Shown here piece by piece: positions 36,054 through 44,686 of a DNA stretch of 64,000 nt (its first letter is position 1; each line of letters starts with the position of its first letter). The DNA is taken from contig NZ_CM001439.1 of the NCBI RefSeq assembly GCF_000244955.1, positions 2,818,628-2,882,627 of the forward strand, in the 5' to 3' direction. This stretch comes from Saccharomonospora marina XMU15. GTDB lineage: Bacteria; Actinomycetota; Actinomycetes; Mycobacteriales; Pseudonocardiaceae. A program made the position numbers and the translations under genes. The notes beneath the pieces were generated by a model. That model was not told where the DNA came from. It saw only the letters and a list, made by a program, of their open reading frames with translations, and did not search any database.

Positions 36054-37016
36054 GTGTCCCGGAAGGCATTCGCCTCCTCGGCGGACCTGGCGGAGAAGGA
36101 GCAGACACTGGAGGTGCTCGCCGACGGCGTTTACGCGCTCACGGCCGAGGGCGACCCCAACGTCGGCGCCGTCGAGGGTGAGGACTTCCTGGTGTGCTTC
36201 GAGGCGATGGCCACGCCGGTCGCCGCCGGCGAATGGCTGGCGAAGCTTCGCGAACACACCGACAAGCCGGTGCGCTACCTGGTGCTCTCGCACTACCACG
36301 CGGTGCGGGTGCTGGGCGCGTCGGCGTTCGACGCGCAGGCGATCGTGGCGCACGAGAACACCCGCGCGCTGGTGGCCGAACGCGGCATGCAGGACTGGGA
36401 AAGTGAGTTCGCCCGCATGCCGAGGCTGGCCAAGCAGGCCGACTCCGTTCCTGGGCTGACCTGGCCGGACGTCACCTTCTCCGAGCGGATGACCATCGAC
36501 CTCGGCGGCGACCGGGGTGAGTTGCAGCTGCGGTACTGCGGTCGCGGCCACACCGAGGGTGACCTGATCGGCTGGCTGCCCAAGCACCGCATCCTGTTCG
36601 CCGGTGACCTGGTGGAGGCGCAGGCCGCGCTCTACACCGGCGACGCCTTCCACCGCGACTGGGTGTCGGGCACGCTCGACCGGATCAAGGAACTGCGTGC
36701 CGAGGCCCTCGTCGGCGGGCGGGGCGCGGTCAGCAGGGGCAGGGACGCCGTCGACGCGGCGATCGAGCAGACCCGCCACTTCCTCCGGGTGCTGATCGAC
36801 GAGGTGGGCGCGGTCCACCAGCGCGGCGGGACGCTGAAGGAGGCCTTCGAACGTGCCCACGCCGCGCTGTACGACGAGTACGGCCACTGGCCGATCTTCG
36901 AGCACACCTTGCCGTTCGACGTGTCGAGGCTGTGGGACGAACTCGGCGGGGTCGAGCGGCCGGTGATCTGGACGGCCGAACGCGACCGCGAGGTCTGGGA
37001 CCAACTGCAGGACTGA
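36054..37016 (+). CDS. Metallo-beta-lactamase-fold protein with altered metal motif
   Basis: 320 residues of the MBL fold. The usual HxHxDH ligand motif is replaced by SHYHAVRVLGA, which keeps the first two histidines but lacks the aspartate and third histidine. Later metal residues remain (RGHTEGD; FAGDLVE). It may bind one metal or act differently from a hydrolase. The GTG start has GGGAGG upstream. It is followed 2 bp later by a FAD monooxygenase and is divergent from a MarR gene, so it is likely part of a small aromatic-compound or quinone-handling operon. Confidence 0.82.
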   Translation: MSRKAFASSADLAEKEQTLEVLADGVYALTAEGDPNVGAVEGEDFLVCFEAMATPVAAGEWLAKLREHTDKPVRYLVLSHYHAVRVLGASAFDAQAIVAHENTRALVAERGMQDWESEFARMPRLAKQADSVPGLTWPDVTFSERMTIDLGGDRGELQLRYCGRGHTEGDLIGWLPKHRILFAGDLVEAQAALYTGDAFHRDWVSGTLDRIKELRAEALVGGRGAVSRGRDAVDAAIEQTRHFLRVLIDEVGAVHQRGGTLKEAFERAHAALYDEYGHWPIFEHTLPFDVSRLWDELGGVERPVIWTAERDREVWDQLQD

Positions 37017-37018
37017 CG

Positions 37019-38713
37019 ATGACCACGACCACCACCGATCCCGTCGCCGTGATCGGAAACGGTCCGGTCGGCCAGACCACCGCACTGCTGCTGGCCCGCT
37101 GGGGCGTACCCGTCGTGCTGCTCGATCGCCGACCGGGCCGCGACGCGGTCGGGTCCAAGGCGATCTGCCAGCAGCGCGACGTGCTCGACGTCTGGGAGAC
37201 GGTCGGCGCGGGCCGTCGCGTGGCGCGCGAGGGCGTGACGTGGACGACCGCGCGCACCTTCTACCGCGACGACGAACTGTTCGCCTACGACCTGCCCGAC
37301 CACGGCCGGTCCTGCTTCCCCCCGTTCGTCAACATCTCGCAGGCCCGCACCGAGGAGATCCTCGACGAGCACATCGCCGCCGAACCGCTCATCGACGTCA
37401 GGTGGGACCACGACGTCACCGACATCAGCCAGGACGAAACCGGAGTGCGGTTGCGGTGCCGAGGGTCGGGCGACGACACGATCGCCGCCTCCTACGCGGT
37501 GGCATGCGCGGGAGCGCGCGGCGACGACGTCCGCCGGCTGCTCGGCGTGTCCTTCGAGGGCCACTCCTTCGACGACAGGTTCCTCATCTGCGACATCCGC
37601 ACCCGGCTGCCTGGCTGGAGCAGCGAGCGCCGGTTCTACTTCGACCCCTCCTGGAACCCCGGCAGGCAGGTGCTCATCCATCCCTGCCCCGACTCCACCT
37701 TCCGCATCGACTGGCAGGTGCCCGCGGACTACGACCTCGAGGCAGAGGAGGCCGACGGCAGCCTCGACCGGCGGATCAGGCAGATCATCGGTGAGGCCGA
37801 CTACGAGATCGTGTGGAAGTCGGTGTACCGGTTCCACGCGCGCGTGGCGAACCGGTTGCGGGTGGGCCGGGTGCTGCTGGCCGGTGACTGCGCGCACCTC
37901 GTGGCGCCGTTCGGCGCGCGCGGGCTGAACTCCGGCGTTGCCGATGCCGAGAACGCCGCCTGGAAGCTCGCCTTCGTGTCGCGGGGCTGGGCAGGCGAGT
38001 CGCTGCTGGAGAGCTACCACACCGAGCGGCACGCGGCCGCGCTGGAGAATCTCGAGGTCACCAGCGCCACCATGCGCTTTCTCGTGCCCAGAACCGAGGC
38101 CGAACTCGCTCGCAGGGTCGGCGTGCTGCGACGCGCCCGCACCGACACGTCGGCGCACGCCGAGGTGGACTCGGGACGACTGAGCGAACCGTTCTGGTAC
38201 GTCGACTCGCCGCTCACCACAGCCGACCCCACCCGGCCGTTCGCGGGAAGGCCGCCGCGCGGCAGGCTGCCCGCACCGGCACCGGGCGTGCTCGTGCCCG
38301 ACGGTCCGGTGCGGGTGAACGGGCGGCAGCGCAGGCTCCGCGAGCTCGCTCGCGAGGGGTTCCTGCTGCTGCTGGCACCCGATGCAGACAGCGCGGCGGT
38401 GGCCTCGGCCGTGAGCGGGCTGAGCCTGCCCGTGCGCGTGCACCCGTTCGCCCAACTCGACGACACCGGCGCACTCGCCGAGGCGTTCGGGGCGAGGCCG
38501 GGGGAGGTGTGGCTGATCCGGCCGGACGCGCACGTCGCCGCGGTCATCAACACGGCCGTGAGCAACACGGCCGTGATTGACACGGCCGTGATTGATACAG
38601 CGGTCGGCAGCATCCCCGGCAGCCCGGCCGCCGCCGAGGCGATCGCGACCGCGTTGCGCACCGCGCTCAGCGGGGAAGGCGGCGCCAGATCGGGCGCGGC
38701 AGCGCCCGCATGA
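37019..38713 (+). CDS. FAD-dependent aromatic monooxygenase (class A, PheA/MhpA type)
   Basis: 564 residues. It has a FAD fold AVIGNGPVGQTTALLLARWG and the second FAD motif LLAGDCAHLVAPFGARGLNS, with the C-terminal thioredoxin-like domain seen in phenol-type hydroxylases. It likely hydroxylates a phenolic ring with NAD(P)H and O2. ATG 37019 lies 2 bp after the MBL stop, so the two form one operon under MarR. Near the C terminus a 15-bp tandem repeat adds four N/D-T-A-V blocks. The 3' end overlaps the convergent SDR gene by 47 bp. Confidence 0.9.
   Translation: MTTTTTDPVAVIGNGPVGQTTALLLARWGVPVVLLDRRPGRDAVGSKAICQQRDVLDVWETVGAGRRVAREGVTWTTARTFYRDDELFAYDLPDHGRSCFPPFVNISQARTEEILDEHIAAEPLIDVRWDHDVTDISQDETGVRLRCRGSGDDTIAASYAVACAGARGDDVRRLLGVSFEGHSFDDRFLICDIRTRLPGWSSERRFYFDPSWNPGRQVLIHPCPDSTFRIDWQVPADYDLEAEEADGSLDRRIRQIIGEADYEIVWKSVYRFHARVANRLRVGRVLLAGDCAHLVAPFGARGLNSGVADAENAAWKLAFVSRGWAGESLLESYHTERHAAALENLEVTSATMRFLVPRTEAELARRVGVLRRARTDTSAHAEVDSGRLSEPFWYVDSPLTTADPTRPFAGRPPRGRLPAPAPGVLVPDGPVRVNGRQRRLRELAREGFLLLLAPDADSAAVASAVSGLSLPVRVHPFAQLDDTGALAEAFGARPGEVWLIRPDAHVAAVINTAVSNTAVIDTAVIDTAVGSIPGSPAAAEAIATALRTALSGEGGARSGAAAPA
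38546..38605. repeat. 15-bp tandem repeat inside the monooxygenase gene
   Basis: Four in-frame 15-bp units (ATCAACACGGCCGTG type) encode INTAV, SNTAV, IDTAV and IDTAV, inserted in the C-terminal domain. It can vary in length without a frameshift. Confidence 0.8.
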
Positions 38714-39410
38714 GCGCGAACACCGGACGCAGCAGCGCGGGCACCCACACCGTGTGCCTTCCCTTGCGCAGTGCCGCCACCGTGGCGTCGGCGACCTGCG
38801 CGGGGGTGGACGACAGCGGAGCCGCGGTCATGCCTGCGGTCATCCGCCCGATGACGAAACCGGGCCGCACGAGCAGCAGCCGCACGCCGCTGCCGTGCAG
38901 CGCGTCCGCGAGTCCGCTGGCGAAGCCGTCCAGGCCCGCCTTCGCCGAGCCGTACACGTAGTTCGCCCTGCGCACGCGCACTCCCGCGACCGAGGAGAAC
39001 ACCACCAGCGTGCCGTGGCCCTGTGCGCGCAGCAGGTTCGCCAGGTGGGTCAGCACGCTGACGTGCGCGGTGTAGTCGGTGTGCACGATCGCCACCGCGT
39101 GCGCGGCGTCGGCCTCGGCACGCCGCTGGTCTCCCAGCACACCGAACGCCGTGACCACGACATCCACAGGACCGTACTCGGTCATGATCGCGCTGAGCAC
39201 GCTCTCGTGCTGGTCGAGGTCGTCGGCGTCGAACTCCACCCGGTGCACCTCGCTCGCACCCGCCTCGCGCAGCGTGGCCTCCTCGGCGTCGAGGTCAGCA
39301 CTGCGCCTGGCGGCCAGCACGAACCGGGCAGCCCCCTGCCGGGCCAGCCGGGTGGCGACGGCCGTGCCGATCTCGCTGCGTCCTCCCAGGACCACCACCG
39401 TCTCGTTCAC
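38667..39410 (-). CDS. Short-chain dehydrogenase, DprE2-like
   Basis: 247 residues. It has an SDR cofactor motif VVVLGGRSEIGTAVATRLA, the DxxD/VVVTAFGVLGDQ region, and a catalytic Ser-Tyr-Lys set in VVFSSVAGV and YVYGSAKAGLDGF. The C-terminal half (RPGFVIGRMTAGM; PIWRRLPR) resembles DprE2 (Rv3791), which makes decaprenyl-phospho-arabinose with DprE1. No dprE1 is adjacent, so it may be a paralogue with another substrate. GTG 39410 is the likely start. The 3' end overlaps the monooxygenase gene. Confidence 0.82.
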   Translation of the reverse strand: MNETVVVLGGRSEIGTAVATRLARQGAARFVLAARRSADLDAEEATLREAGASEVHRVEFDADDLDQHESVLSAIMTEYGPVDVVVTAFGVLGDQRRAEADAAHAVAIVHTDYTAHVSVLTHLANLLRAQGHGTLVVFSSVAGVRVRRANYVYGSAKAGLDGFASGLADALHGSGVRLLLVRPGFVIGRMTAGMTAAPLSSTPAQVADATVAALRKGRHTVWVPALLRPVFALMRALPRPIWRRLPR

Positions 39411-39438
39411 GGGCAGCAGTGTGCCGTATCCGCCGCGC

Positions 39439-39894
39439 TCACGCGGGGTCGGGGATCTCGCAGACCACGCTCGCCTTGCCTTCGCCGTCGGGCCGGTCGG
39501 CGACGCGCTGGGCCACCACCTTGCCGTCCACCTCGATCGCGCACCGCACCGGGCCCTGCTCGGGGTGTTCGGTGCCCGCCCACACCGAGATGTCGCGGTA
39601 GCCACTGCCCTCGGACTCGGTGAAGCTGAAGTCGAACGGCTCCCCTCGCAGGTCCACCCGCGTGTAGTAGCCGCCACGGGCCACCCGTAGCACCGTGTCG
39701 TACGGGCCGGACACCGTCACCCGAACCCGGTGCCGCTCCCCCTCGGCGGGAGGCGGCGGCGCGGAGGTACCCGGCGCGGAAGCGCTCGGTGGCGGGGCAG
39801 ACGGCGCGGCGGGTGGCGAATCGGTGCCGCACGCCTGGGCGACCGCCGCCAGCGCCAGCGCTGCCAGTGTGGTGCCCACCACCGCGCGTCGCAC
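39439..39894 (-). CDS. Putative lipoprotein, MmpS-like domain
   Basis: 151 residues. A signal peptide ends in a lipobox-like AAVAQAC (Cys22), followed by a Pro/Ser/Ala-rich linker and a beta-rich domain (HRVRVTVSGPYDTVLRVARG; VRCAIEVDGKVVAQRV; ASVVCEIPDP). The cysteine pair in CAIEVDGK and VVCEI is like the MmpS transport-accessory fold. No mmpL gene is nearby. It is probably attached to the outer face of the membrane. A general actinobacterial lipoprotein of unknown function is the alternative. Confidence 0.75.
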   Translation of the reverse strand: MRRAVVGTTLAALALAAVAQACGTDSPPAAPSAPPPSASAPGTSAPPPPAEGERHRVRVTVSGPYDTVLRVARGGYYTRVDLRGEPFDFSFTESEGSGYRDISVWAGTEHPEQGPVRCAIEVDGKVVAQRVADRPDGEGKASVVCEIPDPA

Positions 39895-39963
39895 GCGTTC
39901 GCCTCCCTGTCCTGCCGTGGCGGGCCGGCCTGCCCACTCCGCTCACCTGGCATACCCGTGGGG

Positions 39964-40776
39964 CTACGGTCTCCACACCAGCGTCACGATCTCGTCACCC
40001 GAGGAGCCGAGATCGCGGGTGCCGTCGGCACCGCCGTCGCGCAACGCCTTCGCCACCTCGGGCGCCCTTTCGCGCGGCAGGCACAGCCTGCGGCGGGTGA
40101 CGTCGACGAGCGTGTCGAAGTCGGGATGCTCACCGGAAGCGGAATGCTGCCGCCGCCAGGCCGCCACACGCGGTTCGATACCGAGTTCGCGCAGCACGGC
40201 GACGGCGTCGTCGGCCGTCGGTCCCTGCGGCCGGACGATGCCGTGGAAGTGCAGCCACAGGTCGTTGAGGGAGGTCAGCGGATGTCGCCGTGCCGTCTCT
40301 ACCACGACGAGCCTGCGGGCGGCTGCGGTCAGCGCACGGAGGAACGGCGCGATGTCGGCGGCGTTGTAGATCACGTGGTGGCACACCACCACGTCGGCCA
40401 CTCCCGCCCGGTCCGCCACGTCCGGCCACCTGCCCTCGATCACGCGGGCGGGCACGCCGAGTGTCTTCGCTCGCCGCTCGAACTCGCCGAGCAGCCCGGC
40501 GTCGGTGTCCACGGCCGTGATCGAGGTGCTTCGCGCGGCCAGCGGAAGACTGGCGGCCCCCGCCGCGGCGCCCACGTCCAGCACGGTGCCGGGGGGATCG
40601 AGCGCCTCCCACGCCGCGGGAAACGACTCACCCTCCGGTTTCGCCGTGAGGACGTCCGCTCGGCGGGTGAACACGTGTCTGGGCAGCACCCACGGCGAAT
40701 CCTCGGCCGCCGCCAGGATCGGCTCCGGGACAGCCCACGCCTGCAGATCGGCGCGCCAACGTTCGGTCGCGCTCAT
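39964..40776 (-). CDS. SAM-dependent methyltransferase
   Basis: 270 residues with a class I methyltransferase fold: motif I LDVGAAAGAASLPLAAR, an acidic residue after ITAVDTDAGLL and motif IV-like ADVVVCHHVIYNAAD. The substrate is unknown. ATG 40776 has AAAGGGAG upstream. It is divergent from an MBL protein. Confidence 0.85.
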   Translation of the reverse strand: MSATERWRADLQAWAVPEPILAAAEDSPWVLPRHVFTRRADVLTAKPEGESFPAAWEALDPPGTVLDVGAAAGAASLPLAARSTSITAVDTDAGLLGEFERRAKTLGVPARVIEGRWPDVADRAGVADVVVCHHVIYNAADIAPFLRALTAAARRLVVVETARRHPLTSLNDLWLHFHGIVRPQGPTADDAVAVLRELGIEPRVAAWRRQHSASGEHPDFDTLVDVTRRRLCLPRERAPEVAKALRDGGADGTRDLGSSGDEIVTLVWRP

Positions 40777-40871
40777 CGACTCCCTTTCGGTCGCGGCCGC
40801 TGCCGTACCCTGCCGCACTCTGCCGAACTCTACAGCCGCGCCTGTGCGGACCCGCGGTTACGATCGCCTGC

Positions 40872-41579
40872 ATGTCCGATCGCCTGTACTTCCGGCAACT
40901 GCTTTCCGGCCGTGACTTCGCCGTCGGCGACCCGGTGGCCACCCAGATGCGCAACTTCGCCTATCTGATCGGCGACCGGGAGACCGGGGAGGCGGTTCTG
41001 GTCGACCCCGCCTACGCCGTGGACGACCTGCTCGGCGTGCTCGCGGCCGACGACATGCGGCTGGTGGGGGTGCTCGCCACCCACCACCATCCCGACCACG
41101 TCGGCGGCGAGATGATGGGCTTCTCGCTGCCGGGCCTGGCCGAACTCCTCTCGCGGGTCCAGGTGCCCGTGCACGTCAACCGCGACGAAACGGAATGGGT
41201 GCGGCGCGTCACCGGGGTGTCGGGGACCGACCTCGTCGGCCACGACCACGACGACCTGCTCGAGGTTGGCGCCATCGGCATCCGGCTGCTGCACACGCCC
41301 GGCCACACGCCGGGAAGCCAGTGCTTCCTGCTCGACGGCAGGCTCGTGGCGGGCGACACGCTGTTCCTCGACGGTTGTGGCCGCACCGACTTTCCCGGCG
41401 GCGACGCCGACGCGATGTACCGAAGCCTGCGCTGGCTCGCCGACCTCGAGGGCGACCCGGTGGTGTACCCGGGGCACATGTACTCGGCACAGCCGTCGGC
41501 GGCGCTGTCGCGGGTGCGGCGTGACAACGTCGTGTTCCGGCCACGGTCGCTGGAGCAGTGGCGCGCCATGTTCGGCTGA
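40872..41579 (+). CDS. MBL-fold hydrolase, glyoxalase II / ETHE1-like
   Basis: 235 residues with the full metal motif THHHPDH, plus HTPGHTPGS, AGDTLFLDGCGRTDF and a terminal PGHMYS. The GCGRTDFPGG string is typical of ETHE1-like persulfide dioxygenases and their relatives. A role in sulfide or glutathione/mycothiol-persulfide removal is plausible but unproven. The ATG lies 95 bp from the divergent methyltransferase. Confidence 0.88.
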   Translation: MSDRLYFRQLLSGRDFAVGDPVATQMRNFAYLIGDRETGEAVLVDPAYAVDDLLGVLAADDMRLVGVLATHHHPDHVGGEMMGFSLPGLAELLSRVQVPVHVNRDETEWVRRVTGVSGTDLVGHDHDDLLEVGAIGIRLLHTPGHTPGSQCFLLDGRLVAGDTLFLDGCGRTDFPGGDADAMYRSLRWLADLEGDPVVYPGHMYSAQPSAALSRVRRDNVVFRPRSLEQWRAMFG

Positions 41580-41598
41580 GCTGCGGCCCGGTCGCCTC

Positions 41599-41985
41599 TC
41601 AGCGCATCCCGAGCAGCCGGTCGATGGTGATCTCGAGGACGACCCGGTGCGGGTTGGCCCGGGGCGGGCGGTAGCGCTCGGCGTAGCGTCGCTCGGCGTC
41701 GCGCACCGCGTCGGGATCGTCGGTGACCACGGCACGACCCTCCAGCGTCGACCAGCGTCGCCGATCCACCTGCGTGACGGCGACGCGGCCACCCTCCGTG
41801 CCCGCGGCGCGGACGTTGCGGGCCTTCACGCTTCCCGCGGAGCAGATGACCCGCGCGATCTCGAAGGCGTCGTCCACCGTGACCCCCACCGGCACCACGT
41901 GCGGGGAGCCGTCGGGCCGCAGGGTGGCCAGTGTGGCAAGGTGCCGCTCCCGCCAGAACGCGCGTAACTCCTCGCTCGGTGACAT
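41599..41985 (-). CDS. PNPOx-like F420-dependent protein
   Basis: 128 residues of the split-barrel pyridoxamine-5'-phosphate-oxidase family, F420-binding type: HLATLATLRPDGSPHVVPVG and KARNVRAAGTEGGRVAVTQVDR are typical. Members reduce or bind F420 or biliverdin. ATG 41985 follows AGGGTG; GTG 41991 is an alternative. It converges with the MBL gene 19 bp away. Confidence 0.85.
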   Translation of the reverse strand: MSPSEELRAFWRERHLATLATLRPDGSPHVVPVGVTVDDAFEIARVICSAGSVKARNVRAAGTEGGRVAVTQVDRRRWSTLEGRAVVTDDPDAVRDAERRYAERYRPPRANPHRVVLEITIDRLLGMR

Positions 41986-42046
41986 GGGCACACCCTAGGC
42001 ATCCGGGAGCCACCGCGAGCAGGACGGCCGCGCTCGCGAGTGCGGC

Positions 42047-43231
42047 TCAGCCGGAGATGAACGCCTCGGGGTCGGCGACGATGGTGCGCACCACCGAGGC
42101 GGCGGCGCCGCGAACGGCGGCCTCGGTGCCCAGCGACGACGGCAACACCTCGATTCGCGACCACGGCGCGCTCACCACCCGGGTCCGCAGTTCGGCCAGC
42201 AGTGGGTCGGCGAGCCAGCGATGCAGGCGGGCGTAGCCGCCGCCGAGCACGACAGCGGGAACGTCGAGCAGGTTGACCACGGCCGACAGCGCAACGCCCA
42301 GTGAGGCCGCCGCGCGTTCGACCGCCTCCTGTGCCATGCGGTCGCCGTCCCGCAACCGCTGGATCAGCTCTTCGAGACCGGTCGCGTTCGCGGCCGCCAG
42401 AATCGCCTCCTGCCCCGCCAGCCGTTCCAGGCAGCCACGCGCGCCGCAGCGGCAGCGCGGGCCGCGCGGGTCGACCGGAAAGTGTCCGAGTTCGCCGCCG
42501 AAGCCGCGAAAGCCCTCGTGGAGTTCGCCGTCGAGGACGATGCCCGCGCCGATGCCGATCTCGGCGGAGACGTGGACGAAATCGCGGGGGCCTTCCTCGC
42601 CCATGGCCCACAGTTCGGCGAGCGCGGCGAGGTTGGCCTCGTTGCCGACGATCACGTCGCGGCCTACCGGACCGGCGCGGCGACGCAACCGCGCGGGCAG
42701 GTCGATCCCGTGCCAGTCCAGGTTCGGCGCCACCCGCAGCACGCCGGTTGCGGACTCGACGAGGCCGGGGACGGCCACGCCGATCCCGCCCACGGCCACG
42801 CCCCGCCTCGTGGCGGCACGCCGCGCGGCTGCGATCGCCCGGGTCACCTTGTCCAGTACCAGCTCCACCGGTCGATCGCGGTTGTCGCCGTGCCTGGTCC
42901 GCAGGTCGTGTACGGCGCCGGTGAGATCGACAAGGCAGGTGGCCACGTAGTCGACGGCGATCTCGACGCCGAGGCCGTGCGGGCCGTGCGGGGACAGCGA
43001 CAGCGACGTCCCGCGCCGCCCTGGGCCCGCCCGCCGTTGCGGGCCCTCGTCGTGCAGCAGTGTGGCCGCGAGCAGCCGGTCGACCAGGCTCGACACGGTG
43101 GCCTTCGTCAGCCCGGTGCGTGCGGCGATCCCGGCGCGGGAGATTCCCGGCGACTGGGCGACGGCGCCGAGCACCAGTGCGCAGTTGTGCCTTCGCACCG
43201 TGTGTTGCCCGGCGGGCCCGGTCCCGGTCAT
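42047..43231 (-). CDS. xylR: ROK-family repressor, XylR-like
   Basis: 394 residues. An N-terminal winged helix (GISRAGIAARTGLTKATVSSLVDRLL) is joined to a ROK sugar-sensing domain (GIGAGIVLDGELHEG; GHFPVDPRGPRC; zinc motif CRCGARGCLE). It is divergent from xylose isomerase, and two GTTC-N7-GAAC operators lie in the gap, so it likely represses xylA and itself, with xylose as inducer. Its start ATG is at 43231. Confidence 0.92.
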   Translation of the reverse strand: MTGTGPAGQHTVRRHNCALVLGAVAQSPGISRAGIAARTGLTKATVSSLVDRLLAATLLHDEGPQRRAGPGRRGTSLSLSPHGPHGLGVEIAVDYVATCLVDLTGAVHDLRTRHGDNRDRPVELVLDKVTRAIAAARRAATRRGVAVGGIGVAVPGLVESATGVLRVAPNLDWHGIDLPARLRRRAGPVGRDVIVGNEANLAALAELWAMGEEGPRDFVHVSAEIGIGAGIVLDGELHEGFRGFGGELGHFPVDPRGPRCRCGARGCLERLAGQEAILAAANATGLEELIQRLRDGDRMAQEAVERAAASLGVALSAVVNLLDVPAVVLGGGYARLHRWLADPLLAELRTRVVSAPWSRIEVLPSSLGTEAAVRGAAASVVRTIVADPEAFISG

Positions 43232-43246
43232 CCGACGATCTTAATA

Positions 43247-43261
43247 GTTCATCCAGTGAAC
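43247..43261. promoter_or_regulatory. XylR-type operator 1
   Basis: GTTCATCCAGTGAAC: GTTC, seven bases, GAAC; the arms extend to GTTCA/TGAAC. It lies 16 bp from the repressor start, in the divergent xylR/xylA gap. Confidence 0.65.
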
Positions 43262-43294
43262 GAATCCTTGACCCGGTTTCCTGCGCCCGGATAA

Positions 43295-43309
43295 GTTCAG
43301 TCGCCGAAC
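43295..43309. promoter_or_regulatory. XylR-type operator 2
   Basis: GTTCAGTCGCCGAAC, flanked by A and T to give AGTTC/GAACT arms. Its centre is 48 bp from operator 1, and it lies 33 bp before the xylA start. Two sites in phase suggest cooperative or looping repression. Confidence 0.65.
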
Positions 43310-43342
43310 TATTCGCCCACCGTCGTGATCGTGGAGGACACC

Positions 43343-44512
43343 GTGGCCCTACAGCCCGTCGCCGAGGACAAGTTCAGCTTCGGCCTGTGGACGGTCGGCT
43401 GGCGCGCGATCGACCCGTTCGGCGAGGCCACGCGCCCGCCGCTGGACGCGGTCGAAGCCGTGAACCGGCTCGCCGAACTGGGAGCGTGGGGCGTGACCTT
43501 CCACGACGACGACCTGATCCCGTTCGGCAGCGAGGATTCCGAACGGCAGCGGCGCATCCAGCGGTTCCGCGCGGCGTTGGAGGCCACCGGTCTCGTGGTG
43601 CCCATGGCTACCACGAACCTGTTCGCACACCCGGTTTTCAAGGACGGGGCACTCACCAGCAACGACCGCGAGGTCCGCAGGTTCGCGCTGCGCAAGGTGA
43701 TGCGCAACATGGACCTGGCCGCCGAACTGGGCGCCACCACCTACGTGTTGTGGGGCGGGCGCGAGGGATCGGAGACCGACGCCGCCAAGGACGTGCGCGC
43801 GGCACTGGACCGCTACCGGGAGGGCATCGACACCCTCGCGGGGTATGTGCTCGAGCAGGGCTACCAGCTGCGGCTGGCGCTGGAACCGAAGCCGAACGAG
43901 CCGCGCGGTGACATCTTCCTGCCTACCGTCGGGCACGCGCTGGCGTTCATCTCCACGCTGGAGCACCAGGAACTGGTCGGCCTCAACCCCGAGGTCGGAC
44001 ACGAGCAGATGGCCGGGCTGAACTTCGTGCACGGCATCGGGCAGGCGTTGTGGCAGGGCAAGCTGTTCCACATCGATCTCAACGGTCAGCGCGGCCCCCG
44101 CTACGACCAGGACCTGATCTTCGGCCACGGCGACGTGCTTTCGGCGTTCTTCCTCGTCGATCTGCTCGAGCACGGCGGGTACGAGGGACCGAGGCACTTC
44201 GACTTCAAACCCCCTCGCACCGAGGACATCGACGGTGTGTGGGCCAGCGCCGCCGCCAACATGCGTTCCTATCTGTTGCTGCGGGAGCGGGCGAGGGCGT
44301 TTCGGGCCGACCCGAGGGTGCGGGAGGCGCTGGAGGCCTCGCGGGTGCCGCAGCTTTCGGTGCCCACGCTGGCCGAAGGGGAGACCCTTGCCGACCTGCG
44401 CGCCGACCGGTCGGCCTTCGAGGACTTCGATCCCGACGCCGCCGCACGCCGAGGCTACGGTTACGCCACCCTGTCGCAGCTGGCCTTCGAACACCTCCTC
44501 GGCGAGGCCTGA
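43343..44512 (+). CDS. xylA: Xylose isomerase
   Basis: 389 residues, the size of actinobacterial xylose (glucose) isomerases. Metal and catalytic motifs are present: [41 protein letters not shown] and [16 protein letters not shown]. It converts D-xylose to D-xylulose (and glucose to fructose) in the cytosol. GTG 43343 is preferred over GTG 43325 because GGAGG (43333-43337) precedes it. No xylulokinase or sugar transporter is adjacent. The stop is followed at once by repeat array 2. Confidence 0.95.
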   Translation: MALQPVAEDKFSFGLWTVGWRAIDPFGEATRPPLDAVEAVNRLAELGAWGVTFHDDDLIPFGSEDSERQRRIQRFRAALEATGLVVPMATTNLFAHPVFKDGALTSNDREVRRFALRKVMRNMDLAAELGATTYVLWGGREGSETDAAKDVRAALDRYREGIDTLAGYVLEQGYQLRLALEPKPNEPRGDIFLPTVGHALAFISTLEHQELVGLNPEVGHEQMAGLNFVHGIGQALWQGKLFHIDLNGQRGPRYDQDLIFGHGDVLSAFFLVDLLEHGGYEGPRHFDFKPPRTEDIDGVWASAAANMRSYLLLRERARAFRADPRVREALEASRVPQLSVPTLAEGETLADLRADRSAFEDFDPDAAARRGYGYATLSQLAFEHLLGEA

Positions 44513-44515
44513 CCC

Positions 44516-44685
44516 CGCGAGTCCTGCGTTCCCGTCCGCGAGTCCTGCGTTCCCGTCCGGAATGTGCCGGTCGGCTGTACCACCACACCGGCTCGCCGCA
44601 GTCGCCGTAGTGGGAACTCGCGGTTCTGAACGCGGAACTCGCGGTCCGCGGTGGGGGACTCGCGGGCAGGAGCGGGGGACTCGCG
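44516..44685. repeat. 21-bp-phased convergent repeat array 2
   Basis: Two forward units CGCGAGTCCTGCGTTC (44516 and 44537, 21 bp apart), a spacer of about 60 bp containing AATGTGCCGGTCGGC, then four inverted units whose ACTCGCG ends lie at 44616, 44637, 44658 and 44679, exactly 21 bp apart. It fills the gap between convergent xylA and an IclR gene, starting 3 bp after one stop and ending just before the other. It is the same family as the array at 24172. Confidence 0.85.
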
Positions 44686-44686
44686 G

